NCBI RefSeq assembly: GCF_006782915.1
Contig: NZ_VCNP01000025.1
Span: forward strand, 62,001 to 126,000
Direction of reading: 5' to 3'
DNA: 64,000 bases
DNA from: Streptomyces calvus
Lineage (GTDB): Bacteria > Actinomycetota > Actinomycetes > Streptomycetales > Streptomycetaceae
Shown: piece by piece, positions 38,201-46,508 of the stretch
Position numbering within the stretch: position 1 is the first letter of the stretch
Layout: every line of letters begins with the position of its first letter
The notes under the pieces: generated by a model
What the model saw: only the letters and a program-made list of their open reading frames with translations
Told to the model about the DNA's origin: nothing
The model's database searches: none
Program-made: the position numbers and the translations under genes

Positions 38201-39104
38201 CACGCCGCTGCAGTACCTCTCCGAGGACCAGGCACGGCTGAACGTCTACAACTCCCTGCTGTCCGAGTACGCGGCGATGGGCTTCGAGTACGGCTACTCG
38301 CTGGCCCGCCCGGACGCGCTCGTGCTGTGGGAGGCGCAGTTCGGTGACTTCGTCAACGGCGCGCAGACGGTCGTGGACGAGTTCATCTCCTCGGCCGAGC
38401 AGAAGTGGGCCCAGACCTCCGGTGTGGTCCTGCTCCTCCCGCACGGCTACGAGGGCCAGGGCCCGGACCACTCCTCGGCCCGCCCGGAGCGGTTCCTGCA
38501 GCTGTGCGCGCAGAACAACATGACGGTCGCGATGCCGACGTCGCCGTCGAACTACTTCCACCTCCTGCGGTGGCAGGTGCACAACCCGCACCACAAGCCG
38601 CTGGTCGTCTTCACGCCGAAGTCGATGCTGCGCCTGAAGGCCGCGGCCTCGAAGGCGGAGGAGTTCACCACGGGCCAGTTCCGCCCGGTCATCGGCGACG
38701 CCTCGGTCGACCCGGCCGCCGTCAAGAAGGTCGTCTTCACCGCCGGCAAGGTCTACTACGACCTGGAGGCCGAGCGGCGCAAGCGCGGCGCGACCGACAC
38801 GGCGATCATCCGCATCGAGCGCCTGTACCCGCTGCCGGGTGCCGAGCTCCAGGCGGAGATCAAGAAGTACCCGAACGCCGAGAAGTACCTGTGGGCGCAG
38901 GAGGAGCCGGCGAACCAGGGTGCCTGGCCGTTCATCGCGCTCAACCTGATCGACCACCTCGACCTGGCGGTCGGTGCCGACCTCCCGCACGCCGAGCGTC
39001 TGCGCCGCATCTCTCGGCCGCACAGCTCGTCCCCGGCGGTCGGCTCGGCCAAGCGCCACCAGGCCGAGCAGGAGCAGCTGGTGCGTGAGGTCTTCGAGGC
39101 GTAA
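35292..39104 (+). CDS. kgd: Multifunctional 2-oxoglutarate dehydrogenase/decarboxylase (E1 with fused succinyltransferase domain)
   Basis: A 1270-residue fused enzyme typical of actinobacteria. A short N-terminal E1 helix region ([20 protein letters not shown]) is followed by an Ala/Pro-rich linker (about 58-150). An E2-type succinyltransferase domain (about 160-395) has [13 protein letters not shown] but no lipoyl domain. The thiamine-diphosphate E1 (about 400-1270) carries [34 protein letters not shown] and the [10 protein letters not shown] region. It oxidises 2-oxoglutarate in the TCA cycle and can also decarboxylate it. The GTG at 35292 gives [10 protein letters not shown], the usual start. 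A 292-bp upstream gap probably holds its promoter; regulation by a GarA/OdhI-type FHA protein is known for the family. Confidence 0.95.
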   Translation: MSPQSPSNSSISPDTDQAGKNPAAAFGANEWLVDEIYQQYLQDPNSVDRAWWDFFADYKPGAPATSAPAGNAATAAAGTTTTAQPAAQARPAAPAPAAAQPAAAAPAAQPAAKAAPAPAPAAPAKAAAPAAAKPAAAKAEAEPAGEAKTGPEQVTLRGPSAAVAKNMDASLELPTATSVRAVPVKLLFDNRIVINNHLKRARGGKISFTHLIGYAMVQAIKAMPSMNHSFAKVDGKPTLVKPEHVNLGLAIDLVKPNGDRQLVVAAIKKAETLNFFEFWQAYEDIVRRARDNKLTMDDFTGVTVSLTNPGGLGTVHSVPRLMPGQSVIMGVGSMDYPAEFQGTSQDTLNKLGISKVMTLTSTYDHRVIQGAASGEFLRQVANLLLGENGFYDEIFEALRIPYEPVRWLKDIDASHDDDVTKAARVFELIHSYRVRGHVMADTDPLEYRQRKHPDLDIVEHGLTLWDLEREFAVGGFAGKSLMKLRDILGVLRDSYCRTTGVEFMHIQDPKQRKWIQDRIERSHTKPEREEQLRILRRLNAAEAFETFLQTKYVGQKRFSLEGGESVIPLLDAVLDSAAESRLDEVVIGMAHRGRLNVLANIVGKSYAQIFREFEGNLDPKSMHGSGDVKYHLGAEGTFTGLDGEQIKVSLVANPSHLEAVDPVLEGVARAKQDIIGKGGTDFTVLPVAIHGDAAFAGQGVVAETLNMSQLRGYRTGGTVHIVINNQVGFTAAPESSRSSMYATDVARMIEAPIFHVNGDDPEAVVRVARLAFEFRQAFNKDVVIDLICYRRRGHNESDNPAFTQPLMYDLIDKKRSVRKLYTESLIGRGDITLEEAEQALQDYQGQLEKVFTEVREATSQPSSVESPDPQAEFPVAVNTAVTTEIVKRIAESQVNIPDHITVHPRLLPQLQRRAAMVEDGTIDWGMGETLAFGSLLLEGVPVRLAGQDSQRGTFGQRHAVIIDRSTGEEYTPLQYLSEDQARLNVYNSLLSEYAAMGFEYGYSLARPDALVLWEAQFGDFVNGAQTVVDEFISSAEQKWAQTSGVVLLLPHGYEGQGPDHSSARPERFLQLCAQNNMTVAMPTSPSNYFHLLRWQVHNPHHKPLVVFTPKSMLRLKAAASKAEEFTTGQFRPVIGDASVDPAAVKKVVFTAGKVYYDLEAERRKRGATDTAIIRIERLYPLPGAELQAEIKKYPNAEKYLWAQEEPANQGAWPFIALNLIDHLDLAVGADLPHAERLRRISRPHSSSPAVGSAKRHQAEQEQLVREVFEA

Positions 39105-39123
39105 CCGGAGGCCGTACGCAGGC

Positions 39124-39160
39124 GGGGCCCACCCCTTCTCCGGGGGTGCGGCCCACCGCT
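39124..39160 (+). terminator. Terminator after kgd
   Basis: GGGCCCACCCC (39125-39135) pairs with GGGGTGCGGCCC (39143-39154), apart from one bulge, and is followed by a short pyrimidine/T-rich tract (CGCTTTTCC), 20 bp after the kgd stop. Confidence 0.7.
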
Positions 39161-39184
39161 TTTCCCGCACCTATCCTTGTCCTC

Positions 39185-39364
39185 ATGTACTTCACGGACC
39201 GTGGCATCGAGGAACTGGAGAAGCGGCGCGGCGAGGAGGAGGTCAGCTTCGAGTGGCTGGCCGAACAGCTCCGCACCTTCGTCGACCTGAACCCCGACTT
39301 CGAGGTCCCGGTCGAACGCCTGGCCACCTGGCTGGCCCGCCTGGACGACGAGGACGACGAGTAG
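39185..39364 (+). CDS. Small acidic conserved protein (DUF6104-like)
   Basis: A 59-residue acidic protein: YFTDRGIEELEKRRGEEEVS, a central amphipathic helix and WLARLDDEDDE at the end. From memory it matches a short Streptomyces-specific family annotated DUF6104, encoded next to kgd. Function unknown. TATCCT lies seven bases before the ATG and there is no Shine-Dalgarno, so the mRNA is probably leaderless. Confidence 0.75.
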   Translation: MYFTDRGIEELEKRRGEEEVSFEWLAEQLRTFVDLNPDFEVPVERLATWLARLDDEDDE

Positions 39365-39723
39365 CCCTCGCATCCTCCGGCAGACCCTTCAGAAGACTCT
39401 CCGGAGGCACCGGCCCTCGGCCTCCCTGTGGCGTCCCGCGACCTCCAGCGGCCTCCTCCGGCCTCCCTCGGCCCTACGAGCGTGACGGGTGCCGGGAGGC
39501 CGCGGAGCGACGACAGCCGGGCAGGCGCAGCCCCGCAGGATGTCCTTGGGGGCGCCCACATGGCTGACGCCTCCGCGGGCCGGTGATGCCGCTACAGGCC
39601 GGGACCACTCCGGCCGTCCGTGCGTCCGCCGTCCCGTGGCGCCCGGCGGGCGGGCGGACGAGCGGACAGGCAGGCGTCGGGCGGGCGGACGAGCGGACGG
39701 GCAGGCGCTGCGTGCGTCCCGCG
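39365..39723. other. 359-bp gap without a gene; contains a 2 x 31-bp repeat
   Basis: No frame here has the codon bias of the neighbours. The only structure I see is a 31-bp direct repeat (39647-39677 and 39678-39708, containing GGGCGGACGAGCGGAC), near the 3' end of the convergent membrane-protein gene. Confidence 0.6.
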
Positions 39724-40566
39724 TCAGTCGTAGGGCCGGACGGTGGTGTGGGCGGCCAGCCCCAGTGCGCCGTGGGCCAGGAGGAGCCCGCCCGCGGCGA
39801 TCCAGCCGCCGTTGCGGTGGCGCAGGCCCCAGATCGTCAGCGGGATACCGAGGACCAGCTGGGCGAGGGCCAGGGTGCGGGCCGTCGGCCCGGTGGCGAG
39901 GCCGGACGGCGGCCCGGGACGGGCGGCCGTCCGGGGCGCCTCTGTTTGCTTGTCCTCCCGCTCCTCCTCGACGGGTCGCGCGCCGGGCTGGGCGCGGGCC
40001 GCTTCCAGGAGGCCGGCTGAGGAATCGCCCGGAACCAGGCCGGACGGTACGGCGACACCCGCCCGGGTGAGGACCGCCAGGACGCCGCTCAGCCGGGCCG
40101 CCGCGTCGGCCGCCGCATCGGGCGCGGTCAGCAGGTCGAGGGACTGCATGTCCAGTACGGGGTCGAGCCCCAGCCGTGCGGCGAACGTGCGCATGGCCTC
40201 GTCCTCGCCCGCCGGGGTGCCGTTCGCCAGCCACACGTAGCCGACGGGACGGCGGAAGCCCGAGGCGAGGCTGAACCCGGCACGGTCGGCGTCCCACCAC
40301 AGGGCGATCACCGGCCAGGACGCGCCCACGGTCAGCGCCGTGGCCCAGCCCGTCACGACCCGGTCCACCGGCTCCGAGCCGTCCAGCCAGGGCCGGCCCT
40401 CGGGAACCAGCACGCTCCACTCCTCACCGGCCCCGGCGACCAGCATCGGTTCGTGCAGGAGCCGGGCGGCGGGAGCGACGGACCGCGTCTCCGCACGGCA
40501 CAGCAGCAGGGCACCCGTCGAGGGCGGCCCGCCCCGCCGTCCCGTCGGGGACTTTTCCGTCGACAT
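39724..40566 (-). CDS. Hypothetical protein with C-terminal membrane segments
   Basis: A 280-residue protein. The first ~160 residues form a soluble domain with aromatic motifs (EEWSVLVPEGRPWLDGSEPV, SWPVIALWWDADRAGFSLAS, RRPVGYVWLANGTPA). A charged linker (EEEREDKQTEAPRT) follows, then two hydrophobic helices near the C-terminus (LALAQLVLGIPLTIWGL, IAAGGLLLAHGALGLAAH). No family recognised. The ATG at 40566 is preferred because TAGCGT lies six bases upstream, a leaderless signal; a GTG at 40572 is in frame. Confidence 0.7.
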   Translation of the reverse strand: MSTEKSPTGRRGGPPSTGALLLCRAETRSVAPAARLLHEPMLVAGAGEEWSVLVPEGRPWLDGSEPVDRVVTGWATALTVGASWPVIALWWDADRAGFSLASGFRRPVGYVWLANGTPAGEDEAMRTFAARLGLDPVLDMQSLDLLTAPDAAADAAARLSGVLAVLTRAGVAVPSGLVPGDSSAGLLEAARAQPGARPVEEEREDKQTEAPRTAARPGPPSGLATGPTARTLALAQLVLGIPLTIWGLRHRNGGWIAAGGLLLAHGALGLAAHTTVRPYD

Positions 40567-40711
40567 GCTCACACGCTAGGCCAATTCACCCGCAGAGGGC
40601 GGCGGCTGATCACCAGAACGAGTGCCTTGACTTTCGACTTCCGCGATATATCGTGAATAACGGAGACGCGATATGGCGCGTCGCCGGGTGCGTTCGCAGG
40701 AGGTCGTCACC

Positions 40712-41626
40712 ATGCCCGAGTGGTCCGTCACGGAAGCCACGAAGCTCACGTTCGACGAGCCCGTGAGCGAGGTCCACGTACGCGTCGTCGACGGCGCGGT
40801 GAACGTCGTGGGGACCGACGATCCCTCCGCCCGCCTGGAGGTCTCCGACATGGCGGGACCGCCTCTGGTCGTCACCCAGAAGGGCGGCGTCCTCACCGTC
40901 GCCTACGAGGACCTGCCCTGGAAGGACTTCCTCACCTGGCTGGACGGCAAGGGCCGGCGCCGCAGCGCGGTGGTCTCCCTCGCCGTCCCGGCAGCGGCCC
41001 GGGTGGAGGTGGGCGTGGTCGGCGCCGGCGCCTTCGTCTCCGGCGTCCGCGGCCCCGCGGCGGTCAAGGGCGTCACGGGCGACATCACGCTGGTCGGCCT
41101 CTCCGGCCGCGTCCGCGCCGACACGGTGTCCGGGAACGTGGAGGCGCAGGCCGTCACCGGTGGCCTCCGCTTCGCCTCCTTCTCCGGCGACCTCACCGTC
41201 GTCGAAGGCTCCGGCCCGGCCGTGCGGGCGGACACGGTCATGGGCTCCATGATCGTGGACCTGGACCCGGCGGGCCCCACCGACGTCCGGCTGACCAGCG
41301 TCTCCGGCGAGATAGCCGTCCGGCTGCCCGACCCGGCGGACGCCGAGGTGGAGGCCAACACCGCGAGCGGCGCGATATCCAGCGCCTTCGACGAGCTGCG
41401 GGTGCAGGGCCAGTGGGGTGCCCGCAAGCTCACCGGCCGCCTGGGCGGCGGCAGCGGCAGGCTGCGGGCGACCGCCGTGTCCGGTTCCATCGCCCTGCTG
41501 CGCCGCCCGCCGGCGGAGGACGCGCCCGGACCGCGGGACGCCTCGGGAGACAATGCCCCTCCCGGCCGGGACGAGGGCGCAGCCAGTACCCCGGCCGACG
41601 GTACGACCGACAAGAAGGTGCTCTGA
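40712..41626 (+). CDS. DUF4097-family beta-repeat protein, PadR partner
   Basis: A 304-residue protein of repeated short beta strands (SGRVRADTVSGNVEAQAVTG, GDLTVVEGSGPAVRADTVMG, TSVSGEIAVRLPDPADAEVE), the DUF4097 pattern. No signal peptide or membrane segment is visible. In firmicutes and actinobacteria DUF4097 proteins accompany regulators of envelope stress. The ATG at 40712 has AGGAGGT nine bases upstream; an earlier in-frame ATG at 40673 has none. The stop is 1 nt from the PadR start, so the two are one operon. Confidence 0.85.
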   Translation: MPEWSVTEATKLTFDEPVSEVHVRVVDGAVNVVGTDDPSARLEVSDMAGPPLVVTQKGGVLTVAYEDLPWKDFLTWLDGKGRRRSAVVSLAVPAAARVEVGVVGAGAFVSGVRGPAAVKGVTGDITLVGLSGRVRADTVSGNVEAQAVTGGLRFASFSGDLTVVEGSGPAVRADTVMGSMIVDLDPAGPTDVRLTSVSGEIAVRLPDPADAEVEANTASGAISSAFDELRVQGQWGARKLTGRLGGGSGRLRATAVSGSIALLRRPPAEDAPGPRDASGDNAPPGRDEGAASTPADGTTDKKVL

Positions 41627-41627
41627 C

Positions 41628-42668
41628 ATGCCCCCCGTCTTCGCCCACGGACGCCTCCGCCTGTACCTGCTGAAGCTGCTGGACGAGGCCCCGCGCCACG
41701 GCTACGAGGTGATCCGTCTCCTCGAGGAGCGCTTCCAGGGGCTGTACGCACCGTCGGCCGGCACGGTCTACCCGCGTCTGGCGAAGCTGGAGGCGGAGGG
41801 CCTGGTCACCCACACCACCGAGGGCGGCCGCAAGGTGTACGCCATCACGGATGCCGGCCGCGCCGAACTGGCCGACCGCAGCGGCGAGCTGGCCGACCTG
41901 GAACTGGAGATCCGGGAGTCGGTCGCCGAACTGGCCGCCGAGATCCGGGCCGACGTCAGCGGCGCCGCGGGCGATCTGCGCCGCGAGATGCGGGCCGCGG
42001 TCGGCAAGGCCCGCGAGCCCCGGGACGGAGGGACGTCCGGCGGCGAGGACGGCGCCTTCGGCGACTTCCCGGGCTTCGGCGACAAGGACGCCTGGCGCGC
42101 CGCCAAGGAGGAGATGCGCCGCGCCCGGCAGGAGTGGAAGGAGCAGGCCCGGCGCGCCAAGGACGAGAGCCGCCGCTCCCGCGAGGAGGCCCAGCGCGCC
42201 CGCCGCCAGGCCAAGGAGGCACAGGAGCGGGCGCAGGAGCAGGTGCAGCGCATCGTGCGGCAGGTCCAGGAACAGGTGCAGGGCCACTTCGCCCGGGGCG
42301 ACTGGCCGACGGGACTGCGCGAGGGCCTGGGCGAACTGGTCAAGGAGATGAGCGAGTTCGGCAAGGACGTCGCCTTCGGCCGCACCGGCCCGGGCGCGCC
42401 GACCGGCACGTCCCAGCCGTCGTACTCGCAGACGCCCGAGGACTTCCCCGCCGACTACACCCCGGCCTGGGCGCACGAGGACGCCTCAGACACCACCGGC
42501 GACCCGGCCCGCGACCTGGACCGCCTGCTGGACCGCTTCCGGGACGACATCCGTGACGCGGCCCGCGACCACGGCGTCACCGAGGCCCAGCTCCGCGACG
42601 CGCGCCGCCACCTGTCCACGGCGGCGGCACACATCGGGGCGCTGCTGCGCCAGGCGCCCAAGGCCTGA
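41628..42668 (+). CDS. PadR-family regulator with long coiled-coil extension
   Basis: A 346-residue protein. Residues ~1-90 are a PadR winged helix (LRLYLLKLLDEAPRHGYEVI, LYAPSAGTVYPRLAKLEAEG, EGGRKVYAITDAG). A very long charged coiled coil follows (about 90-250), rich in Arg/Glu/Gln (RRARQEWKEQARRAKDESRR, RRQAKEAQERAQEQVQRIVR). A C-terminal helical bundle ends the protein. PadR proteins are usually 110-180 residues, so the extension is large and may bind the co-encoded DUF4097 protein or another effector. Confidence 0.9.
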   Translation: MPPVFAHGRLRLYLLKLLDEAPRHGYEVIRLLEERFQGLYAPSAGTVYPRLAKLEAEGLVTHTTEGGRKVYAITDAGRAELADRSGELADLELEIRESVAELAAEIRADVSGAAGDLRREMRAAVGKAREPRDGGTSGGEDGAFGDFPGFGDKDAWRAAKEEMRRARQEWKEQARRAKDESRRSREEAQRARRQAKEAQERAQEQVQRIVRQVQEQVQGHFARGDWPTGLREGLGELVKEMSEFGKDVAFGRTGPGAPTGTSQPSYSQTPEDFPADYTPAWAHEDASDTTGDPARDLDRLLDRFRDDIRDAARDHGVTEAQLRDARRHLSTAAAHIGALLRQAPKA

Positions 42669-42677
42669 GCAGCGGCG

Positions 42678-43241
42678 TCAGCTCGCCCTGGCCTCGCCGC
42701 CGCCGTGGAGCACACGGGTCACGGACTCGTGGGTCACACCGTGGTCGGCGAGGACCTCGGCGGGAACACCCGGGCGGGCGGTCAGAGCGAGCAGGATGTG
42801 CTCGTCACCGATGCGCCGGTCCCGTCGGCCGGTGGCGGCGCGCAGTGCGCCGGTGAGGACGTCCTTGGCCTCCCGCTCGAAGGGCCGGTGACCGGTCCAC
42901 CGGCCGCCGCCGCGCCGTTCACCGGACAGCGCCCCGACCCCGTGCGCCTCCTCCACCCGGGCCACGATCCCGGACACGTCGATTCCGAGCCCGGCGAGGG
43001 CGTCCGTCTCCGCCTGCGTCAGCCCGCCGCGCCGCCGGGCCCGCTCCAGCGCCGCCCGGACCGCATCCCGCCGGTCGCCGAGCCCGAGAGCCGTCAGCGC
43101 GAAGGACGCCCGGGACCCCTCCCGGTCGAGCAGGGCCAGCAGCAGATGCTCGGCGGCGACACTCCGCGCCCCCGCCTCCTCCGCCTGTACGACCGCCCCC
43201 TTCACCACGGCACGGGCATCCTCCGTGAACCGCTCGAACAT
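42678..43241 (-). CDS. Clp N-terminal-domain protein (stand-alone double Clp-N)
   Basis: A 187-residue protein with two Clp-N repeats: MFERFTEDARAVVKGAVVQA followed by AEHLLLALLDREGS, and a second copy, FEREAKDVLTGALRAATGRR with GDEHILLALTARPG. There is no AAA+ domain. Clp-N domains bind adaptors and substrates of ClpC, so this may be an adaptor or decoy. The ATG at 43241 shares its A with the stop of the upstream HTH gene, so the two are translationally coupled. GGGAGG is upstream. Confidence 0.88.
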   Translation of the reverse strand: MFERFTEDARAVVKGAVVQAEEAGARSVAAEHLLLALLDREGSRASFALTALGLGDRRDAVRAALERARRRGGLTQAETDALAGLGIDVSGIVARVEEAHGVGALSGERRGGGRWTGHRPFEREAKDVLTGALRAATGRRDRRIGDEHILLALTARPGVPAEVLADHGVTHESVTRVLHGGGEARAS

Positions 43242-43450
43242 CAATGCCTCCCGTACTTCTTGTGCACGGCCTGCCTGCTCACTCCGAGTTCGTTCGCGAT
43301 CTCCTGCCACGACCAGCCCTGCCGGCGCGCACTGCGCACCTGCACGGCCTCCAACTGCTCCAGCAGCCGGCGCAGCGCGGCGACGGCCCGCAGGCCGACC
43401 CGTGGATCGCGATCACCTGCGCGTTCGGCGAGATCGGTTGCCTCAGTCAT
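43241..43450 (-). CDS. Small helix-turn-helix regulator of the Clp-N operon
   Basis: A 69-residue protein. A charged N-terminal helix is followed by a helix-turn-helix (RQGWSWQEIANELGVSRQAV) resembling sigma region 4 or DUF433-type folds. It is the first gene of a two-gene operon with the Clp-N protein. Its ATG lies six bases after TAAGTT, a leaderless start. Two identical inverted repeats overlap the -10 and -35 elements, so autorepression by this protein is likely. Confidence 0.82.
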   Translation of the reverse strand: MTEATDLAERAGDRDPRVGLRAVAALRRLLEQLEAVQVRSARRQGWSWQEIANELGVSRQAVHKKYGRH

Positions 43451-43453
43451 AAC

Positions 43454-43469
43454 GTCAACTTACGTTGAC
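43454..43469. promoter_or_regulatory. Inverted-repeat operator 1, GTCAAC-N4-GTTGAC
   Basis: GTCAACTTACGTTGAC, a 6-4-6 inverted repeat overlapping the -10 hexamer of the HTH/Clp-N operon. An identical pair of half-sites with the same spacing lies 27 bp away. Confidence 0.8.
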
Positions 43470-43485
43470 AATCGAGGCTCGTCAA
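43457..43485 (-). promoter_or_regulatory. Promoter of the HTH/Clp-N operon
   Basis: On the minus strand TTGACG (-35, 43485-43480) and TAAGTT (-10, 43462-43457) are separated by 17 bp, and the ATG is six bases after the -10. Both elements lie within the inverted repeats. Confidence 0.75.
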
Positions 43486-43496
43486 CCCCCGTTGAC
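43481..43496. promoter_or_regulatory. Inverted-repeat operator 2, GTCAAC-N4-GTTGAC
   Basis: GTCAACCCCCGTTGAC, the same half-sites and spacing as operator 1, covering the -35 hexamer of the HTH/Clp-N operon. Centre-to-centre distance is 27 bp. Confidence 0.8.
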
Positions 43497-43557
43497 ACGC
43501 CGACGGCCGGCCCGGAGATCCGGACCGGCCGAAGGAGAAGCGGGCAGGACGCCGACG

Positions 43558-44523
43558 TCAGGGGTTATGGAGCACGATCTTCCCGAACTGCCCACCGGAC
43601 TCCATGCGCTCGAAGCCCTCACGGGCCCGGTCCATGGGCAGCACCTCGTCGATGACGGGCCGCACGCCGGTGGCGGCACAGAAGGAGAGCAGGTCCTCCA
43701 GTTCGTCCTTGGTCCCCATCGTCGACCCGACGACCTTGAGCTCCAGGAAGAAGATCCGGGTCAGCTCCGCGTGCGAGGGCCGGTCACCGCTGGTGGCACC
43801 GGAGATCACCAGCGTGCCGCCGGGGCGCAGCGACTTCACCGAGTGGGACCAGGTGGCCGCGCCCACGGTCTCGATCACCGCGTCGACCCGCTGCGGCAGC
43901 CGCGCACCCGGCTCCACCGCCTCCACGGCGCCGAGTTCCAGCGCCCGCTTCCGCTTGGCCTCGTCCCGGCTGGTGGCGAAGACCCGCAGCCCCGCGGCCC
44001 TGCCGAGCACGATCGCCGCCGTGGCGACCCCGCCCCCGGCGCCCTGCACGAGCACCGAGTCGCCGGGCCGCACCCCGGCGTTGGTGAACAGCATCCGGTA
44101 CGCCGTCAGCCACGCGGTCGGCAGACAGGCGGCCTCCTCGAAGGAGAGCTCCCTGGGCTTGGGCAGGACGTTCCAGGTGGGCACGGCGACCTGCTCGGCG
44201 AAGGTGCCCTGGTAGCGCTCGGTGAGGATGGACCGGGGTTCCCGGGGGCCGACCCCGTGACCGCTCTGTCCGATCACGGAGTGCAGGACGACCTCGTTGC
44301 CGTCCTCGTCGACCCCGGCGGCGTCGCAGCCGAGGATCATCGGCAGTTTGTCCTCCGCGAGGCCGACGCCCCGCAGGGACCAGAGATCGTGGTGGTTGAG
44401 GGAGGCGGCCTTCACCGCGACGGTGCTCCAGCCGGGCCGGGCCTCGGGAGCGGGACGCTCCCCCAGCTCCAGACCGGCGAGCGGCTGGTCGCGGTCGATT
44501 CGGGCGGCGTAGACGGCGAACAT
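43558..44523 (-). CDS. Zinc-type alcohol dehydrogenase/quinone oxidoreductase-like (MDR) protein
   Basis: A 321-residue medium-chain dehydrogenase/reductase. The N-terminal GroES-like domain (ASLNHHDLWSLRGVGLAEDK, PMILGCDAAG) is followed by a Rossmann domain with VLVQGAGGGVATAAIVLGRA. Structural and catalytic zinc cysteines are not evident, as in the quinone oxidoreductase branch, which uses NADPH on activated double bonds. The ATG at 44523 (FAVYAARIDRDQP) is the usual family start; TATCGT lies seven bases upstream and suggests a leaderless transcript. Confidence 0.88.
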   Translation of the reverse strand: MFAVYAARIDRDQPLAGLELGERPAPEARPGWSTVAVKAASLNHHDLWSLRGVGLAEDKLPMILGCDAAGVDEDGNEVVLHSVIGQSGHGVGPREPRSILTERYQGTFAEQVAVPTWNVLPKPRELSFEEAACLPTAWLTAYRMLFTNAGVRPGDSVLVQGAGGGVATAAIVLGRAAGLRVFATSRDEAKRKRALELGAVEAVEPGARLPQRVDAVIETVGAATWSHSVKSLRPGGTLVISGATSGDRPSHAELTRIFFLELKVVGSTMGTKDELEDLLSFCAATGVRPVIDEVLPMDRAREGFERMESGGQFGKIVLHNP

Positions 44524-44646
44524 GACCTTGACGATAGGTTCCCGGCCCCGCCGAAGGAACCGGTGACCACTGTGAGACACGCCCTCTTGCCACACGGCGC
44601 CGCCCCGCACCCCACCCGGCCGGACCAGTCCCCCCGGCACAACGGA

Positions 44647-44677
44647 ACCGGCCCCGTCCACGAAGGACGGGGCCGGT
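44647..44677 (-). terminator. Terminator of the malic enzyme gene
   Basis: ACCGGCCCCGTCC and GGACGGGGCCGGT form a 13-bp perfect stem with a 5-nt loop, 16 bp beyond the malic enzyme stop. Confidence 0.85.
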
Positions 44678-44692
44678 CACGGACGACACGCC

Positions 44693-45931
44693 TCAGCGGC
44701 GGGCGACCCCTTCCGCCCGGGCGGCGGCGGCCACCGCGGCCGTCACCGCGGGGGCGACCCGCTCGTCGAACGGGGACGGGATGACGTAGTCGGCGGCGAG
44801 GTCGTCACCGACCACCGCGGCCAGCGCCTCGGCGGCGGCCAGCTTCATCCCCTCGGTGATCCGGGAGGCCCGCACCTGGAGCGCCCCCGCGAAGATCCCC
44901 GGGAACGCCAGCACGTTGTTGATCTGGTTCGGGAAGTCCGACCGCCCGGTGGCCACGACCGCCGCGTACTTGTGCGCGACCTCCGGGTGCACCTCCGGGT
45001 CGGGGTTGGCCATGGCGAAGACGAACGCGCCCTCGGCCATCGACGCCACCGCCGCCTCCGGCACCGTGCCGCCGGAGACACCGATGAAGACATCGGCCCC
45101 GTCCAGCGCAGACTCCAGCGAGCCGGAGAGCCCCGCCTTGTTGGTGAACGACGCCAGCTCCGCCTTGATCGGCGTGAGGTCCTCGCGGTCACGCGAGACG
45201 ACGCCCTTGCGGTCGGCCACGGCGACGTCGCCGATGCCGGCCTCGACCAGCATCTTGGCGATCGCCACACCCGCGGCGCCCGCGCCCGAGATCACGGCCC
45301 GCAGCTCGCCGAGGGGCCGGCCGCTCAGCCGGGCGGCGTTGCGCAGCGCGGCCAGCGTCACGACCGCCGTGCCGTGCTGGTCGTCGTGGAAGACCGGGAT
45401 GTCCAGCCGCTCCTGGAGCCGCTTCTCGATCTCGAAGCAGCGGGGGGCGGAGATGTCCTCCAGGTTCACCCCGCCGAAGGACGGGGCGAGCCGGACCACG
45501 GTCTCGACGATCTCGTCCACGTCGGTGCAGTTCAGGGCGATCGGGACCGCGTCCACGCCGCCGAACTGCTTGAAGAGGATCGCCTTGCCCTCCATCACCG
45601 GGAGGGAGGCCTCGGGCCCGATGTCACCGAGTCCGAGCACGGCCGTGCCGTCGGTCACGACGGCGACGACGGACGACTTCCACGTGTAGTCGTGGACGAG
45701 ATCCGGCTGCTCCGCGATCGCGGAACAGACCTTCGCCACGCCGGGCGTGTAAGCCAGGGACAGATCGTCCTTGTCGCGGACCGGCACGGTGGCCTGCACA
45801 GCCATCTTGCCGCCGCGGTGCAGCGCGAATGCCGGGTCGAAGGAATCGAGGGGCTCGGCCCCGCTCTCCTGCTCCGTATGACCGTCCCGGTATTCGCTGT
45901 CGCTGCGAGGATTGACAATCTCCGCTGCCAC
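44693..45931 (-). CDS. NAD(P)-dependent malic enzyme
   Basis: A 412-residue malic enzyme of the short bacterial type. It oxidatively decarboxylates malate to pyruvate. Motifs include LSLAYTPGVAKVCSAI, TDGTAVLGLGDIGPEASLPV, the metal region FGGVNLEDISAPRCFEIE with FHDDQHGTAVV, and the Rossmann loop VISGAGAAGVAIAK. Cofactor preference cannot be set from sequence alone. Start is GTG at 45931 with AGGGG upstream. A hairpin terminator follows. The gene supplies pyruvate and reducing power, often linked to lipid and antibiotic precursors. Confidence 0.93.
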   Translation of the reverse strand: MAAEIVNPRSDSEYRDGHTEQESGAEPLDSFDPAFALHRGGKMAVQATVPVRDKDDLSLAYTPGVAKVCSAIAEQPDLVHDYTWKSSVVAVVTDGTAVLGLGDIGPEASLPVMEGKAILFKQFGGVDAVPIALNCTDVDEIVETVVRLAPSFGGVNLEDISAPRCFEIEKRLQERLDIPVFHDDQHGTAVVTLAALRNAARLSGRPLGELRAVISGAGAAGVAIAKMLVEAGIGDVAVADRKGVVSRDREDLTPIKAELASFTNKAGLSGSLESALDGADVFIGVSGGTVPEAAVASMAEGAFVFAMANPDPEVHPEVAHKYAAVVATGRSDFPNQINNVLAFPGIFAGALQVRASRITEGMKLAAAEALAAVVGDDLAADYVIPSPFDERVAPAVTAAVAAAARAEGVARR

Positions 45932-46508
45932 TTGGTTTTACCCCTTAATTGTTCATGGTTTGAGGGTTGCCACTCCTGGTGAGGGGTGGGCGGGACCGCG
46001 CAAGGCCCGGAGGGTTGGTGCGTACGGGCCTGGCACGACGGGCGCGCCGCACACGCGCCCTGAGCCCCGGATGAGGGGTGTAAAGAACCTTCTTACCGGA
46101 CGGACGCCTCCGGCGACGAGTCCATAACGCGAAGGTCACATGACGGTAGCCCGAATCTTCGTCCGATATCAGGACAAGACCTGGACGAACCCCCCGCAAG
46201 TCCGCAACCGCGTCATCGCCCTCCGCGATCACGCCCACTCGCGGAGGCGCGCCGAAGATCTTCCGGCGGAAATGCAGGATTACCGCAGAGCGTCCGGCCT
46301 TGAGGGGCCGGAGTGGTCCGTTTCGAGTACCACCCGTTATCCGATTTTGACATCGCCGCCCCCCTGGATAGCTCGGTCCGAATGGCAAGATGCGGTCATC
46401 ACACGAGGTCGCGACACTCGAAGGCGTGTGCTCATGACCCATGGCGACACCGCACAGGCAGTCGCCGGCCCCAAAGGCATCTCCACCCATCCGCCGGAGG
46501 AACCCACC
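45932..46508. other. 577-bp divergent intergenic region, malic enzyme and amino-acid transporter
   Basis: Relatively AT-rich for the window and without a credible gene. It must contain the malic enzyme promoter (minus) and the transporter promoter (plus). A plus-strand candidate is TTGACA at 46347-46352 with TAGCTC 16 bp later (46369-46374). I find no recognisable riboswitch. Confidence 0.5.

Noticed and set aside
37254..39170. Minus-strand frames across kgd
   Set aside because: Shadow of a definite gene; no start signal or conserved motif.
45945..46490. Minus-strand frame in the gap upstream of the amino-acid transporter
   Set aside because: It spans an intergenic region with AT-rich promoter-like sequence and has no conserved features or ribosome site.
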